A stretch of 64,000 bases of DNA. Source: JBAXTE01 sp037130365. Lineage in GTDB: Bacteria; Bacteroidota; Bacteroidia; Bacteroidales; WCHB1-69. Within the stretch, counting starts at the first letter, position 1. Each line of letters begins with the position of its first letter. Where the stretch lies: contig JBAXTE010000020.1 in NCBI GenBank assembly GCA_037130365.1, positions 1 to 64,000 of the forward strand. The letters run 5' to 3'. The position numbers and the translations under genes were made by a program. The notes under the pieces are model-generated. The model was given only the letters and a program-made list of their open reading frames with translations, ran no database searches and was not told the DNA's origin. Positions 34,845-44,764 of this stretch are shown in pieces.

Positions 34845-34918
34845 GTTGATAGACATCAGATAATTCGCGCGATATAAGGATTGCATGGAATCTGAAACGT
34901 TATAAAACATCCTTTACC

Positions 34919-35659
34919 ATGGAACTTGTAACAATATTTTCTTCGAACATCCCTATGGATTGCCATATAATTATGGGCAGATTGGAATGTGATGGATTAG
35001 ATTGCTTTATGTTTGACGACCATTTTGTTGGGGTTTATCCCTTTAATGCAGTTGCAATTGGCGGTGTCAAGTTAAAGGTTCCTTCAGATCAGGTTGAATT
35101 AGCCGAACAAACATTGGAATATATTAAGCAAAACATGCTTTTTGACGAACTTGGTCAATACGATACAGCTCCTGCATTAGAAAATGATATCAATCGGCAG
35201 AATGAAATATTTTCAATCAAATCTCAAATCCGCAAAAACTCAGATCTTCTCAATATCCCAGAATCATTTAAATCAGAATTTTTAAGCAAAGAAGAAATTT
35301 CAGAAGTTATTGCTTCAGAAAAAGAATTTCTAGAATTGTCTAACACAAAATTCGTTTTTACAATGACGAATTTTTGGTATGAACTTTTTGACCCAAATCG
35401 AAGTTTTTTTAAATATTTTCGCACAAAGCCTGTAGATTATTATTTTGAAAAAGAATTAGTAGAATTATCAAATACTGAAACAATTCCAAAATCGCAGACA
35501 ATATGCCCCAATTGCAATTCAGATGATGTTCGGTATGGTTATGCTATAGATTACAAATGGGATTTTTTATACTTGTTCTTAGCATTCTTTCTATTTATGC
35601 CATTTCCACCTATTCGCAAAAAACACCACTGTTTTAATTGCAAAACAGATTTTAAATAA
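34919..35659 (+). CDS. DUF2007-like protein with C-terminal zinc ribbon
   Basis: The 246 residues open with a small alpha/beta domain like the putative signal-transducing DUF2007 family (ELVTIFSSNIPMDCHIIMGRLE ending with VPSDQVELAEQTLEYIK, about 2-70). A charged middle part follows, then a treble-Cys ribbon with CPNCNS (about 198-203) and CFNCK (about 240-244) separated by a hydrophobic stretch (FLYLFLAFFLFMPFPP) that may enter the membrane. The two CxxC pairs could bind zinc. Cellular role unknown. It is 74 bases after the DivIC-like gene and seven bases ahead of the next open frame, so cotranscription is possible. Confidence 0.7.
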   Translation: MELVTIFSSNIPMDCHIIMGRLECDGLDCFMFDDHFVGVYPFNAVAIGGVKLKVPSDQVELAEQTLEYIKQNMLFDELGQYDTAPALENDINRQNEIFSIKSQIRKNSDLLNIPESFKSEFLSKEEISEVIASEKEFLELSNTKFVFTMTNFWYELFDPNRSFFKYFRTKPVDYYFEKELVELSNTETIPKSQTICPNCNSDDVRYGYAIDYKWDFLYLFLAFFLFMPFPPIRKKHHCFNCKTDFK

Positions 35660-35698
35660 CAAACTATGATTAAAATTAATAACAATAAAATTTTTGCC

Positions 35699-36469
35699 AT
35701 GAAGAACACAACCTTAACTTTTTTAGTACTATTGTTTGGAATAACAACCAATATTTTTTCACAAGAAGCTTCTCCAGTTTCTAAATCCAAAAAAATTCAA
35801 ATTGGCGCAAATTTTTCTACAGATTATTGCTATAGAACTTTACAAGAAAATTACAACAACAATAATATTCTATCAAATAAATTAATGATAAGTTTGCGTA
35901 ATAAGACAGAAAATTATAAAATCTCCTATACCTCAGGACTCAATGTTGTATATAATTTAAACAGAACAATCGGTATTGAAGCTGGAATTCAATTTTCAAA
36001 CAAAGGATATCAAACGAAGTCACAAACATTGACCTATGGAGATATGATTGATACAAATGGCGGTTTTATTAATAGTACTGCCGAAATTTATACAAATGCC
36101 TATTTTGTTTACAATGATTATTATATTGATATACCATTAAAAGCGAACTTCATCTTTGGAAAAAAGAAAATTAGACTTATTACAAGTGCTGGAATTACAA
36201 CAAATATATTTATTATAGAATCAACAACTTCCGTTTTAACAAAGGGGGATGGCTCAACAAAAACGGTAAAACAATCAGGCACTTACAATTATAACTCAAT
36301 AAATCTTTCGCCAACAATCAGCCTTGGAATAGATTGGAGAATAAGCAATCGACATTCTTTAAGAGTTGAACCTACATTTAGATATGGCATTTTGAAAATT
36401 ATTGATGCACCAATCACAGGATATTTATGGAATGCTGGTTTGAATGTCAGCTACTATTTCGGTCTATAA
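35699..36469 (+). CDS. outer-membrane beta-barrel protein
   Basis: From ATG 35699 the 256-residue protein starts with a signal peptide (MKNTTLTFLVLLFGITTNIF, cut after FSQ). An ATG at 35666 adds 11 residues ahead of it and would spoil the signal, so it is not preferred. The mature part has IQIGANFSTDYCYRTL, GIEAGIQFSNKGYQTKSQ, DIPLKANFIFGKKKI, ISLGIDWRISNRHSLRVEP and a last strand ending with aromatic YYFGL, as in PorT-type barrels. Function unknown. Confidence 0.75.
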   Translation: MKNTTLTFLVLLFGITTNIFSQEASPVSKSKKIQIGANFSTDYCYRTLQENYNNNNILSNKLMISLRNKTENYKISYTSGLNVVYNLNRTIGIEAGIQFSNKGYQTKSQTLTYGDMIDTNGGFINSTAEIYTNAYFVYNDYYIDIPLKANFIFGKKKIRLITSAGITTNIFIIESTTSVLTKGDGSTKTVKQSGTYNYNSINLSPTISLGIDWRISNRHSLRVEPTFRYGILKIIDAPITGYLWNAGLNVSYYFGL

Positions 36470-36552
36470 TTAGAGCCTTTGCTTGGATTGAAAAAGGAAC
36501 AAATATCCAAAAGTTTTCAAACAAACCACTTGAAACTGTTCGCTTTTAGCCC

Positions 36553-37164
36553 CTAGAGTTGATTTTGTTGAAATTTAACAATCAGCCCTCTCGCTATTAG
36601 TCTAAGAATTATTTTTTTTTCAATGTCATCTGCAAAATCTGCCATTATATAAATGGGATTTTTGGGATCTAATCTCCTCATTGCTATGCTATACTCAATT
36701 ATAAATCTGTTTAAGTCCGCAAGTCCATCTGTGTAAAAATAGAATTTTGCGGTGTCCATCCGCATTGAAAACGTTGGAGAACTTCCCTCCTTTGATTTAA
36801 TCCTGTATTTGTTTTCGGTTAAGAACTTACCAAAATTCCAAGTTGTATCATTTTCAGATATTTTTATTGTCTTTTGTTCAACATATTCTTTGTCTGAAAA
36901 TGCACTTTCTTTAAAGTATAACAAAATATTCAATGAGTCCATTTCTTTTGTGATAATGAATTTCTCCATCCCTTGACGTATGCATACACTTAGATTCATC
37001 CAAACTAAAATTGTGTCTGATTCGGACATCCGTTTCTGAAAATTGGAATAGTCATTTAATAAATTAAAATTAGTTTTTGTCAAATTATCATTATTTCTTG
37101 TTGGATTATTGCAACCAACTAAAATAATATTCAAAATTAATATGCTAATTATCAGTTTTTTCAT
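36553..37164 (-). CDS. lipoprotein of unknown function
   Basis: The 203 residues start MKKLIISILILNIILVGC, a lipoprotein signal with the lipidated cysteine at 18. The mature part has no family that I recognise; it is rich in D, S and N near the start and ends with a helix (DIEKKIILRLIARGLIVKFQ). It lies downstream of priA's 5'-to-3' direction only by strand: its start at 37164 is about 36 bases past the priA stop, so it may be read through from priA. Confidence 0.65.
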   Translation of the reverse strand: MKKLIISILILNIILVGCNNPTRNNDNLTKTNFNLLNDYSNFQKRMSESDTILVWMNLSVCIRQGMEKFIITKEMDSLNILLYFKESAFSDKEYVEQKTIKISENDTTWNFGKFLTENKYRIKSKEGSSPTFSMRMDTAKFYFYTDGLADLNRFIIEYSIAMRRLDPKNPIYIMADFADDIEKKIILRLIARGLIVKFQQNQL

Positions 37165-37200
37165 ATTGCGTATTACACTACAATTATTTACATACTTATC

Positions 37201-39720
37201 TTATTGTGGATCAACATCTACTGAAATTCTCACTCCTTTGTATGACATGTGGTTTTGAACCTGATCGATCATTTCCCGAATGCGAAGTTTTTTCTCGTTC
37301 ATGCCACTATTTTTGTCAATTTTCAAGAATATTTCGTTGATATAGTAATTGTTAATCATCGAAATCATAGGATATTCGGGGCCTAAAACAGTGTCGGGCA
37401 ACTGATTGCGCATCAATTTTGCAAGCATTTGAGCAGCGGTGACGGTTGTTTTTTCGTATTTGTGTTTTACTACAATCTTAATCAATCGGACAAACGGAGG
37501 ATATTTAAACATTTTTCGTTCCTCAATTTGATGATGATACATACTCAAATAGTCGTTGCGCATTACAAATTCGATCACAGGATTTGCTGGTTGATAGGTT
37601 TGGATAATCACAGTTCCCTGTTTCTCTTTGCGTCCCGATCGACCACTTACCTGAACCAGCATCTGAAACGCACGCTCAAACGATCTAAAATCTGGATATG
37701 CAATAATGCTATCGGCATTAATCACCCCAACCAACGACACGTTACTGAAATCCAAACCCTTGGTCACCATTTGAGTTCCTACCAGAATTTGTGTTTTTTG
37801 ATTTTCGAAATCAGTAAGAATTTTCAACAATGCATTTCTAGATCCAGAAGTGTCGTGATCAATTCGGCTGATTTCAATTTGGGGGAAAAGAATCGCAAGT
37901 TCCTCCTCAATTTTTTCAGTTCCGAGCCCTTTTGCTTTTAAATCAGCACTGGAACAAACTGGGCAAATTCGAATTGAAGGAATAGTATACCCGCAGTAAT
38001 GACATTTCATCACATCATTTTTTTTGTGATAAGTTAATGACACGTCGCATCGGATACATTTAGGAACATGTTGACATTTCTGACATTCAATAATTGGCGA
38101 AAACCCTCTCCTATTTTGAAATAAAATAACTTGTTCATTGTTTTTTATTGCAGCATCAATATGTTCAACCAAAGTATTGGAAAACATAGACTTCATCTGC
38201 TTATATTTTTGAGCGTCTTTTAGATTTACTAAAATGGTTTGAGGTAATTGAACATTGGTATACCTTGATGTCAATTCTACCAGCCCATATTTTTGATTTT
38301 GAGTATGCCAATAGGTTTCCACGGAAGGAGTTGCAGAGCCCAAAATTGTTTTAGCTTTATGAATGGCAGCTAAGTATAACGCTGCATCACGAGCATGGTA
38401 TCTTGGAGCAGGATCAATTTGTTTGTATGAACTATCGTGTTCTTCATCAACAATAATCAGATCCAAATTTGAAAAAGGGAGAAAAATGGCAGATCGAGCC
38501 CCTAAAATAATTGAATATCGGGTTGATTTTGATTCTTGATTCTTGTGATTCAATACCGCATTCCAGATTTCCACCTGTTCATTTTCGTTGAATTTGGAAT
38601 GGTAAACGCCAACTTTATCACCAAAATAACTTTGCAAACGTTTCACAATCTGGCCAGTAAGTGCAATTTCTGGAAGTAAATAAAGTACTTGTTTGCCTTC
38701 TTGAATTGCTTTTTGAATAAAATGAATGTAAATTTCAGTCTTCCCACTCCCTGTTACTCCATGAATCAAGGCAATGTTTTTTTGCTGTAATGCATCTGTA
38801 AGTTCATGGATTGCTGTTGTTTGAGGAGCTGTAAACACAATTTTATCGGCACTTCCAGAAGATATATCATGATGAAGCCGTGAAACTACTTTTTCTTGTG
38901 ACACAAGAACATTTTTGCGAATTAGACTATCAATCGAAGAAGGTGAACATTCAAATTCTTTTAGCAATTCCGATTTTTTAATTTCAACAGAATAATTCCC
39001 TTGACAAAACTTTAAAAACCCCATCAATGTGAGCATTTGCTTGTACGTTTGCTTTTTGGCATTCAGTTGATCAAGCAAATCAGAAATTGCAGATTCGTTT
39101 TGTTGAAATTCCTTAGTCAAAGAGATGAACACCTCTTCTTTAGGTTTAAACCTATGTTCAATTTCTTCCAAAACAATCACCACTTTTTTATCAATTAATC
39201 CGCGGATGATGTGAATCACTTTTTGCTGATTTAGCATTTTAGAAATCTGATCAATCATGAGCACTCCACTTTGAGTAAGAGCATCGGTTATTGCAAGTTC
39301 TTTGGGAGTCAACAGTGAGATCTCGCCATCAAATTCATCATTCATCAACACTTTGGTTTCACTACTTAACTTAAGTCCGATCGGAAGGGCAGCACTCATC
39401 ACTTCTCCGATATAGCAGGAGTAATATTGCGAAATCCACGTCCAAAAATCTAGCTGAGATTGATAAACAATGGGCAATTCGTCTAATACAGAAAAAATTG
39501 GTTTTGTTTTATATTTTAGCGGTACATTTTGATGAATATTGCACACAATGCCTGCATAAATTCTATTTTTTCCAAACTGCACACCCACTCTACAGCCAAT
39601 TTTTACAGCGCTAACCCATTCATTTGGAATTTGATAAGTAAACGTTCCTGGTACAGCCAACGGAATTATTACATCAACAAAATAGGTTTGTTCTGAAGGA
39701 AATATAGAGATATCAGGCAT
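37201..39720 (-). CDS. priA: primosomal replication restart helicase PriA
   Basis: The 839-residue protein restarts collapsed replication forks. It has the N-terminal 3'-OH DNA-binding domain (PLAVPGTFTYQIP; GCRVGVQFGKNRIYAGIV), helicase motif I GVTGSGKTEIY, motif II VDEEHDSSYK, QNRRGFSP, the zinc-binding cysteines in CQKCQHVPKCIRC and CHYCGYTIPSIRICPVC (eight Cys), and the C-terminal VGTQMVTKGLDFSNV and QVSGRSGR motifs. Length is at the upper end for the family because of an extra helical part after the N-terminal domain. It starts at ATG 39720. Confidence 0.95.
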   Translation of the reverse strand: MPDISIFPSEQTYFVDVIIPLAVPGTFTYQIPNEWVSAVKIGCRVGVQFGKNRIYAGIVCNIHQNVPLKYKTKPIFSVLDELPIVYQSQLDFWTWISQYYSCYIGEVMSAALPIGLKLSSETKVLMNDEFDGEISLLTPKELAITDALTQSGVLMIDQISKMLNQQKVIHIIRGLIDKKVVIVLEEIEHRFKPKEEVFISLTKEFQQNESAISDLLDQLNAKKQTYKQMLTLMGFLKFCQGNYSVEIKKSELLKEFECSPSSIDSLIRKNVLVSQEKVVSRLHHDISSGSADKIVFTAPQTTAIHELTDALQQKNIALIHGVTGSGKTEIYIHFIQKAIQEGKQVLYLLPEIALTGQIVKRLQSYFGDKVGVYHSKFNENEQVEIWNAVLNHKNQESKSTRYSIILGARSAIFLPFSNLDLIIVDEEHDSSYKQIDPAPRYHARDAALYLAAIHKAKTILGSATPSVETYWHTQNQKYGLVELTSRYTNVQLPQTILVNLKDAQKYKQMKSMFSNTLVEHIDAAIKNNEQVILFQNRRGFSPIIECQKCQHVPKCIRCDVSLTYHKKNDVMKCHYCGYTIPSIRICPVCSSADLKAKGLGTEKIEEELAILFPQIEISRIDHDTSGSRNALLKILTDFENQKTQILVGTQMVTKGLDFSNVSLVGVINADSIIAYPDFRSFERAFQMLVQVSGRSGRKEKQGTVIIQTYQPANPVIEFVMRNDYLSMYHHQIEERKMFKYPPFVRLIKIVVKHKYEKTTVTAAQMLAKLMRNQLPDTVLGPEYPMISMINNYYINEIFLKIDKNSGMNEKKLRIREMIDQVQNHMSYKGVRISVDVDPQ

Positions 39721-39951
39721 TAATTGTTGTTTTTCTGGCTATTACGTTTTTCACTAATGCATAATTATGAAATTTGAAAAAGATTCTGATTTTGTTTAAA
39801 GGAAATATCTAAACCATTAAATTATAGATGTTTCTATAAACGGACTATGGTTTCAAAACAATTTTTCAGAAATCTTGTTAATAAATCAATATGGACATTA
39901 GAGAACAAATGTAGTGATTTTTTAGTATTTAAACATTTGCAATTTGCTGAT

Positions 39952-40347
39952 TTAACTCGACTGATTCAGTTTGTTCATAAATTTTTTGCGGTCAACAATA
40001 TATCGAGTATGGAATCCTTTTCCAATAAGTCCTTGTTCATCATGAGCAATTACTTCAAAAACCAATTTTTTGCCCTCAATTTCAATTAATGTAGCATTAC
40101 AAACCACTTTCATCCCAATAGGTGTTGCTTTTAAATGTTGAATATTCACTTCTGTCCCAACAGTAATTTGGGTTTCATCAAGTGAGTCATTCACGCAAAG
40201 ATGGGCGGTATTTTCCATCATTCCAATCATAGCGGGAGTTGCAAAAACCTCAACCAAACCAGAACCGTACATCGAAGCAGTATCTTTCATTGCTACGGTG
40301 AGTTCTGTTGAAAAGTTAATTCCTAAAAAAAGTTCTTTTGACATCAT
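39952..40347 (-). CDS. hot-dog thioesterase (FlK-like)
   Basis: The 131 residues form a single hot-dog domain of the fluoroacetyl-CoA thioesterase-like type. Landmarks are VEVFATPAMIGMMENTAHLCV (about 33-53; the T and E positions correspond to catalytic residues of FlK), GTEVNIQHLKATPIGMKV and EVIAHDEQGLIGKGFHTRYIVD. Members hydrolyse small acyl-CoAs. The substrate here is unknown. Two adjacent Met codons start the frame. It stands alone upstream of priA on the same strand. Confidence 0.8.
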   Translation of the reverse strand: MMSKELFLGINFSTELTVAMKDTASMYGSGLVEVFATPAMIGMMENTAHLCVNDSLDETQITVGTEVNIQHLKATPIGMKVVCNATLIEIEGKKLVFEVIAHDEQGLIGKGFHTRYIVDRKKFMNKLNQSS

Positions 40348-40833
40348 TTTTTATATTTATTAAAAAACGTTAACGTAGCCACTGTGGCTGAATAAATTAG
40401 GATTAAAGCAATTAAAATTATTTTAAACAATAGCATTTATTCCTTTTATTGTTCATTTATTGTTACAAACTTACATTTTTTTTAGAAAACAACAAGGTCT
40501 TTTCACGAATGACTGATATTGAATTAATTAATTTTACTAGCTTTTAAAGTTATAATCAAAAATATTGAATGAATTTCTGCAAATATATTAAGATTAATGC
40601 ATAAATTATGTTAATATACAAACTCTAAACAAAATATATTAAAAATAAATATATTTTATAACTCTGTCATTCAACGCATTACAAATTTTACAATTTTTAT
40701 TATGATAAATACTCTTTGTGATAGCGATAATATTTGTATTTTTACAAAACAAAATGTTAAGATTACCGTTAGTTTTGTATATGTAAATATTTGGTTTGAA
40801 AAATAAGCATATAATTTTAAAAAAAATGCAAGA
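40348..40833. other. AT-rich intergenic region ahead of the two-component genes
   Basis: About 485 bases without a gene. A short AGCCACTGTGGCT hairpin is at about 40377-40389. TAGTTTTG at 40770-40777 fits TAnnTTTG and lies 56 bases ahead of the histidine kinase ATG, making it a candidate promoter, though no TTG at -33 is seen. Nothing else recognised. Confidence 0.45.
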
Positions 40834-42096
40834 ATGAATTCAATTCAAAAGAATTTAAAATCACTATACTTTGTAAGCTCAGTTTTTCTGTTGCTTATAT
40901 TGGTGTTGGTTTTTTTAATCTTGCACAAATATGCTTATAATTACGAAAAATCAAAAGTAATTCAAGCCACAACAATTGAATTGCAAAAAAATGTCACACA
41001 GTTTTCTATCGATTTTTTTGAAACAAATCAGCAAAAAGATAGCATAACTGAAGATCATTTTAAGGAACAATTTAGAGTAATGGCTTCTAAAATAGACCAA
41101 AACATCTCAAAACCTCTTGGGGTTGAAAATGCGATAATAGTTATTAAAAACCTAAACAACAACAAAATTGAATTTAGTAATGGTTCTAATGAAATTACCG
41201 ACAAATATTCGGCTCCAATATCATGTGCATTTATTTCACCAGTATCTGGAAAATTAACACATTATATCTGTTACTACGATATCCCAAATTTTAAATACCT
41301 AATACTTGGGCACTTACAACTTGCAATGTCATTTACAATAACTCTAATTATACTCCTTATCGTAGTCTTTGTTTTCATTATTCGGCGGTGGATTTCAGGG
41401 GTTAAAGAATCAAAACTAAAAGATGATTTTTTTCAAAACATCACTCATGAATTAAAAACGCCAATTGCTACAACCTCTATAGCCACAGATATTTTTAAAA
41501 AATTCAATTACGAACTTCCATCCGAAAAGATAAAAACATACATAAATATCATTGTAGATGAAAACAGAAAAATGAAGCAAATTGTGGATGATTTGCTTAC
41601 TATTTCAGTTGTTGAAAATGGAAAATCCAAAATGATTAACGGAGAAGTAAACATTCATGATTTGCTAAATAAAACACTCAAGAATTTCCAGTTTGTTGTT
41701 GAAGAAAGAGGTGGAAAGTTGATAAGTGAATTAAATGCCACCCAAAGTGTTGTTGTTGGTGACTCTTCATATATAAACATGATTTTTACAAATCTTATCG
41801 ATAACGCCATTAAATATTCCAAAGATGCACCAATTATCAATATCACTACATCGTCGAATCAATATGGAATTTCAATTGGTGTTAAAGATAATGGCATTGG
41901 CATTCCTTCAGATGCATTAAATAAAATATTCCACAAAACCTATCGGATTAAAAACAACCACGACGTTAAAGGATTTGGATTAGGACTTTATTTTGTAAAG
42001 CAATTAGTAGATGTTCATCATGGAGAAATTAATGTAAAAAGCACCCTAAATAATGGCACAGAATTCATCGTATTTTTGCCGTTTGGAAAAAAATAA
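40834..42096 (+). CDS. sensor histidine kinase
   Basis: The 420-residue protein has transmembrane helices at about 12-31 and 162-183 enclosing a periplasmic sensor of about 130 residues. It then has a HisKA dimerisation domain with the phosphorylated H205 in NITHELKTP, and an HATPase domain with the N box NLIDNAIKYS, GIGIP and GFGLGLYFVKQL. The layout and partner are those of the RprX/RprY pair of Bacteroides, but the sensory part is too variable to assign a signal. The response regulator gene begins 56 bases after its stop. Confidence 0.92.
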   Translation: MNSIQKNLKSLYFVSSVFLLLILVLVFLILHKYAYNYEKSKVIQATTIELQKNVTQFSIDFFETNQQKDSITEDHFKEQFRVMASKIDQNISKPLGVENAIIVIKNLNNNKIEFSNGSNEITDKYSAPISCAFISPVSGKLTHYICYYDIPNFKYLILGHLQLAMSFTITLIILLIVVFVFIIRRWISGVKESKLKDDFFQNITHELKTPIATTSIATDIFKKFNYELPSEKIKTYINIIVDENRKMKQIVDDLLTISVVENGKSKMINGEVNIHDLLNKTLKNFQFVVEERGGKLISELNATQSVVVGDSSYINMIFTNLIDNAIKYSKDAPIINITTSSNQYGISIGVKDNGIGIPSDALNKIFHKTYRIKNNHDVKGFGLGLYFVKQLVDVHHGEINVKSTLNNGTEFIVFLPFGKK

Positions 42097-42152
42097 ATAG
42101 TAATATTCAAAAAACAAACATTAAATAAACAATAATTAAAATAGAAAAAGTT

Positions 42153-42890
42153 ATGAAAGGCGAGAAAAACAAAATTTTATTGGTTGAAGATAACCAAAAT
42201 TTACGCTTGGTATTGAAAGATTACCTTGAAATGTTAAACTACGAAGTTACTGCTTGCAGCGATGGTGAAGAAGGAACTAAAGTTTTTGGTAAAGACAAAT
42301 TTGATTTGTGTATATTAGACATTATGATGCCTGTTAAAGACGGTTTCAGCCTAGCACAAGAAATTCGTAACATCGACAAACATGTTCCAATGATTTTCTT
42401 AACTGCAAGAACACTTAAAGAAGATAAAATCAAAGGTTTTAAAATTGGAGCTGATGATTATATCACAAAACCATTTAGTACTGAAGAATTAAGCTTGCGT
42501 ATTGAAGCTATTTTACGTAGAACAAAAGCTGTAAAAATCACTTCTTTCTTAGGAGAACAAGAAGTATTTACAATGGGTATTTTTACTTTCGATTACAGTG
42601 CTTTACAACTAAAATCGCCAAGTATTAACCGTAGCTTAACCCGTAAAGAATCTGATTTATTAAAACTATTGGCTTCTCACAAAAATACATTAATTCCTCG
42701 CGAAGTGATTTTGAAAACTGTTTGGGGCGAAGATGATTATTTTATTGGTCGTAGCATGGACGTATTTATCACGAAACTTCGTAAGTATTTAACCGAAGAT
42801 CCTAATGTAAACATCAAAAACATTCACGGATCAGGTTTTAAACTCGAAGTTATTGGCGACGATTTAGACGTAAATATTCCTCAAGACTAA
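42153..42890 (+). CDS. OmpR-type response regulator
   Basis: The 245-residue protein has a receiver domain (about 5-120) with the acid pocket E12/D13, phosphorylated D56 in CILDIMMP, T84 in FLTA and K106 in ITKPFS, followed by a winged-helix DNA-binding domain (about 140-236; LTRKESDLLKLLASHKN, RSMDVFITKLRKYL, GSGFKLE). It is the partner of the histidine kinase just upstream. RprY-like regulators in Bacteroidota respond to envelope or oxidative stress; the target genes here are not known. A terminator follows at 42929. Confidence 0.93.
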   Translation: MKGEKNKILLVEDNQNLRLVLKDYLEMLNYEVTACSDGEEGTKVFGKDKFDLCILDIMMPVKDGFSLAQEIRNIDKHVPMIFLTARTLKEDKIKGFKIGADDYITKPFSTEELSLRIEAILRRTKAVKITSFLGEQEVFTMGIFTFDYSALQLKSPSINRSLTRKESDLLKLLASHKNTLIPREVILKTVWGEDDYFIGRSMDVFITKLRKYLTEDPNVNIKNIHGSGFKLEVIGDDLDVNIPQD

Positions 42891-42928
42891 ACGAAGGTTT
42901 AAAATTAAATTTTCGGAAAGTTTATAAT

Positions 42929-42963
42929 AAAAAAGGAGAGCATTAATTGTTCTCCTTTTTTTA
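42929..42963 (+). terminator. rho-independent terminator of the two-component operon
   Basis: AAAAAAGGAGA (42929-42939) and TCTCCTTTTTT (42951-42961) form an 11-base stem around an 11-base loop and end in T residues, about 40 bases after the response regulator stop. Confidence 0.85.
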
Positions 42964-43020
42964 TAATTTTGACTGAGATAATGTCAATTCAAATTTAAAT
43001 TATTGTCCAAAATTATTTAT

Positions 43021-44742
43021 ATGAAAAAAATCCTGATTATTTGCGGTCTTGCATTATTCTTCTTTCAAGGGCATTCTCAATCCAAAGGAAAAGCCACTCC
43101 GAAAGGTCAATTTTCAATTTATTACTCTCGTTATGAGCGAGGTGCGATAGACGAAGAATCAAATCCAATTATTCTCACCATCGAAGGATTGAGAAGCAGA
43201 ATTATTGAAAGTTTTGGCGAAAAAAAGATGATTTCACAAGTTCCAAAAGAGGAAGGATTTGTTTTAATCGATTCAGCTAAATGCTACCAAACGGCATCTT
43301 TAAAAAGTGGGGAGAAAATTATGTACATCACTCCTTTTGACAAATTACCAAAACTTGAATTCACTGGAAAATTAGACACCATTCTTGGATACCCATGTAA
43401 AATATTCAAAACCGTAGTTCGCTCAAACCAGGTAGAAATATCAGTTAGTCAAGCGTTTGGTTTAGCAAATGCATCTCCAATACCGTCATTAGGAATCCCA
43501 AATGGAGTGGTTTTAAAGATTGTAATAAATGGAAATTCTGAAGTTATAGCTACTAAAATCGTGGAGAACATTGCGTCGAAAAAGATTAGTTTACCTTTTG
43601 ATTTCAGGTTGGTTTCTGCATCGCTTTATCGCTCAATAATCGCAAACGGTTATATCACAAATGTGTCTATCTTCGAAAATGAGCAAATTTGTTTTGGTTG
43701 TGTTGATAACAAAATTATTAATGACAATAAAATTTCTCAAACTTTGAAATTTGCGAATGGAACAGTAATATTAAAGAAAGTATTTTTACCTAAAATTTCA
43801 AATGGTCAAGTCTTTGCCGAGCTTACTGAATTTTCAAATGGCGATGCCTACGATAGAACTGGGTCTATTTTTATTATTCCTACAAATTCGAAAATTACTT
43901 TTTTACAAGGATGTTTCGATAGTTTAAAATCATTGCCAATTTACACTGATAATCTAGGTAAAACATACCAAGGTGTGGTAGCCACCGATAATTATTCACC
44001 AATAATTGAGTTGATACGATTTTACACTCCTTTTGGGGTGAAGCAATATAATAATCAGGTAATAGTGGAAGGTCTTCAGTGGGCAGATTCGGCATACTAC
44101 AAACAAGAAATCACCTCGCTATTGCCAATATTAACCGATGAAGTCTGGATTGGTGCATTTATAGGAAATTACGATAAAGGCGGTCATAAGATAAATTTAA
44201 GACTTAAATATTATCCTGATTCAAAAGAAATCATTGAAAAGAAAGAGAAAAAGAGATGGATTTGTCCATTATTTTGCACCAATAATGTTTTAGAAATGGC
44301 TGGACAAGAGTATGGGACCATGTTTTCTAACGATTCATTAACGGTTAAATTTACAATTCCACAGGGGGTTACCAACCTAAAATTAAGATATATATCCACC
44401 GGACATGGCGGTTGGGATGGTGGAGATGAATTTACACCAAAGAAAAACGAAATTTTTATCGATGAGAAAAAGGTTTTTGAAGTAACCCCATGGAGAACAG
44501 ATTGTGGAACCTATCGATTATCAAATCCAGCATCTGGAAACTTCTGGAATGGCACTTCATCTAGTGATTATAGTCGATCAGGTTGGTGTCCGGGTACGGC
44601 AACAAATCCAATTGAAATTTCCCTCGAGAATCTCACACCAGGGGTTCATGAACTCAAACTGGCAATTCCGCAAGGAAAAGCTGAAGGAGGTAGTTTTAGC
44701 TCTTGGAATGTCTCTGGAGTATTGATTGGAGATCAGAATTGA
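43021..44742 (+). CDS. PNGase F-type peptide-N-glycosidase with N-terminal extra domain
   Basis: From ATG 43021 (573 residues) the protein has a signal peptide (MKKILIICGLALFFFQGHSQ). An ATG six codons earlier would lengthen it without need. Residues about 30-195 look like a GLPGLI-type domain (LDTILGYPCKIFK). The PNGase F N domain follows (about 225-400) with GDAYDRTGSIFIIP, whose Asp (D278) corresponds to the catalytic Asp of PNGase F, and the C domain (about 405-573) with GHGGWDGGDEFTPKKN, WRTDCGTYR and GWCPG. Such enzymes cut the bond between Asn and the first GlcNAc of N-glycans. The extra N-terminal domain recalls the type II enzyme of Elizabethkingia. It is probably periplasmic or exported, since no T9SS tail is seen. 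Confidence 0.82.
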   Translation: MKKILIICGLALFFFQGHSQSKGKATPKGQFSIYYSRYERGAIDEESNPIILTIEGLRSRIIESFGEKKMISQVPKEEGFVLIDSAKCYQTASLKSGEKIMYITPFDKLPKLEFTGKLDTILGYPCKIFKTVVRSNQVEISVSQAFGLANASPIPSLGIPNGVVLKIVINGNSEVIATKIVENIASKKISLPFDFRLVSASLYRSIIANGYITNVSIFENEQICFGCVDNKIINDNKISQTLKFANGTVILKKVFLPKISNGQVFAELTEFSNGDAYDRTGSIFIIPTNSKITFLQGCFDSLKSLPIYTDNLGKTYQGVVATDNYSPIIELIRFYTPFGVKQYNNQVIVEGLQWADSAYYKQEITSLLPILTDEVWIGAFIGNYDKGGHKINLRLKYYPDSKEIIEKKEKKRWICPLFCTNNVLEMAGQEYGTMFSNDSLTVKFTIPQGVTNLKLRYISTGHGGWDGGDEFTPKKNEIFIDEKKVFEVTPWRTDCGTYRLSNPASGNFWNGTSSSDYSRSGWCPGTATNPIEISLENLTPGVHELKLAIPQGKAEGGSFSSWNVSGVLIGDQN

Positions 44743-44764
44743 ACCTTTTGATTTTCAAAACATT

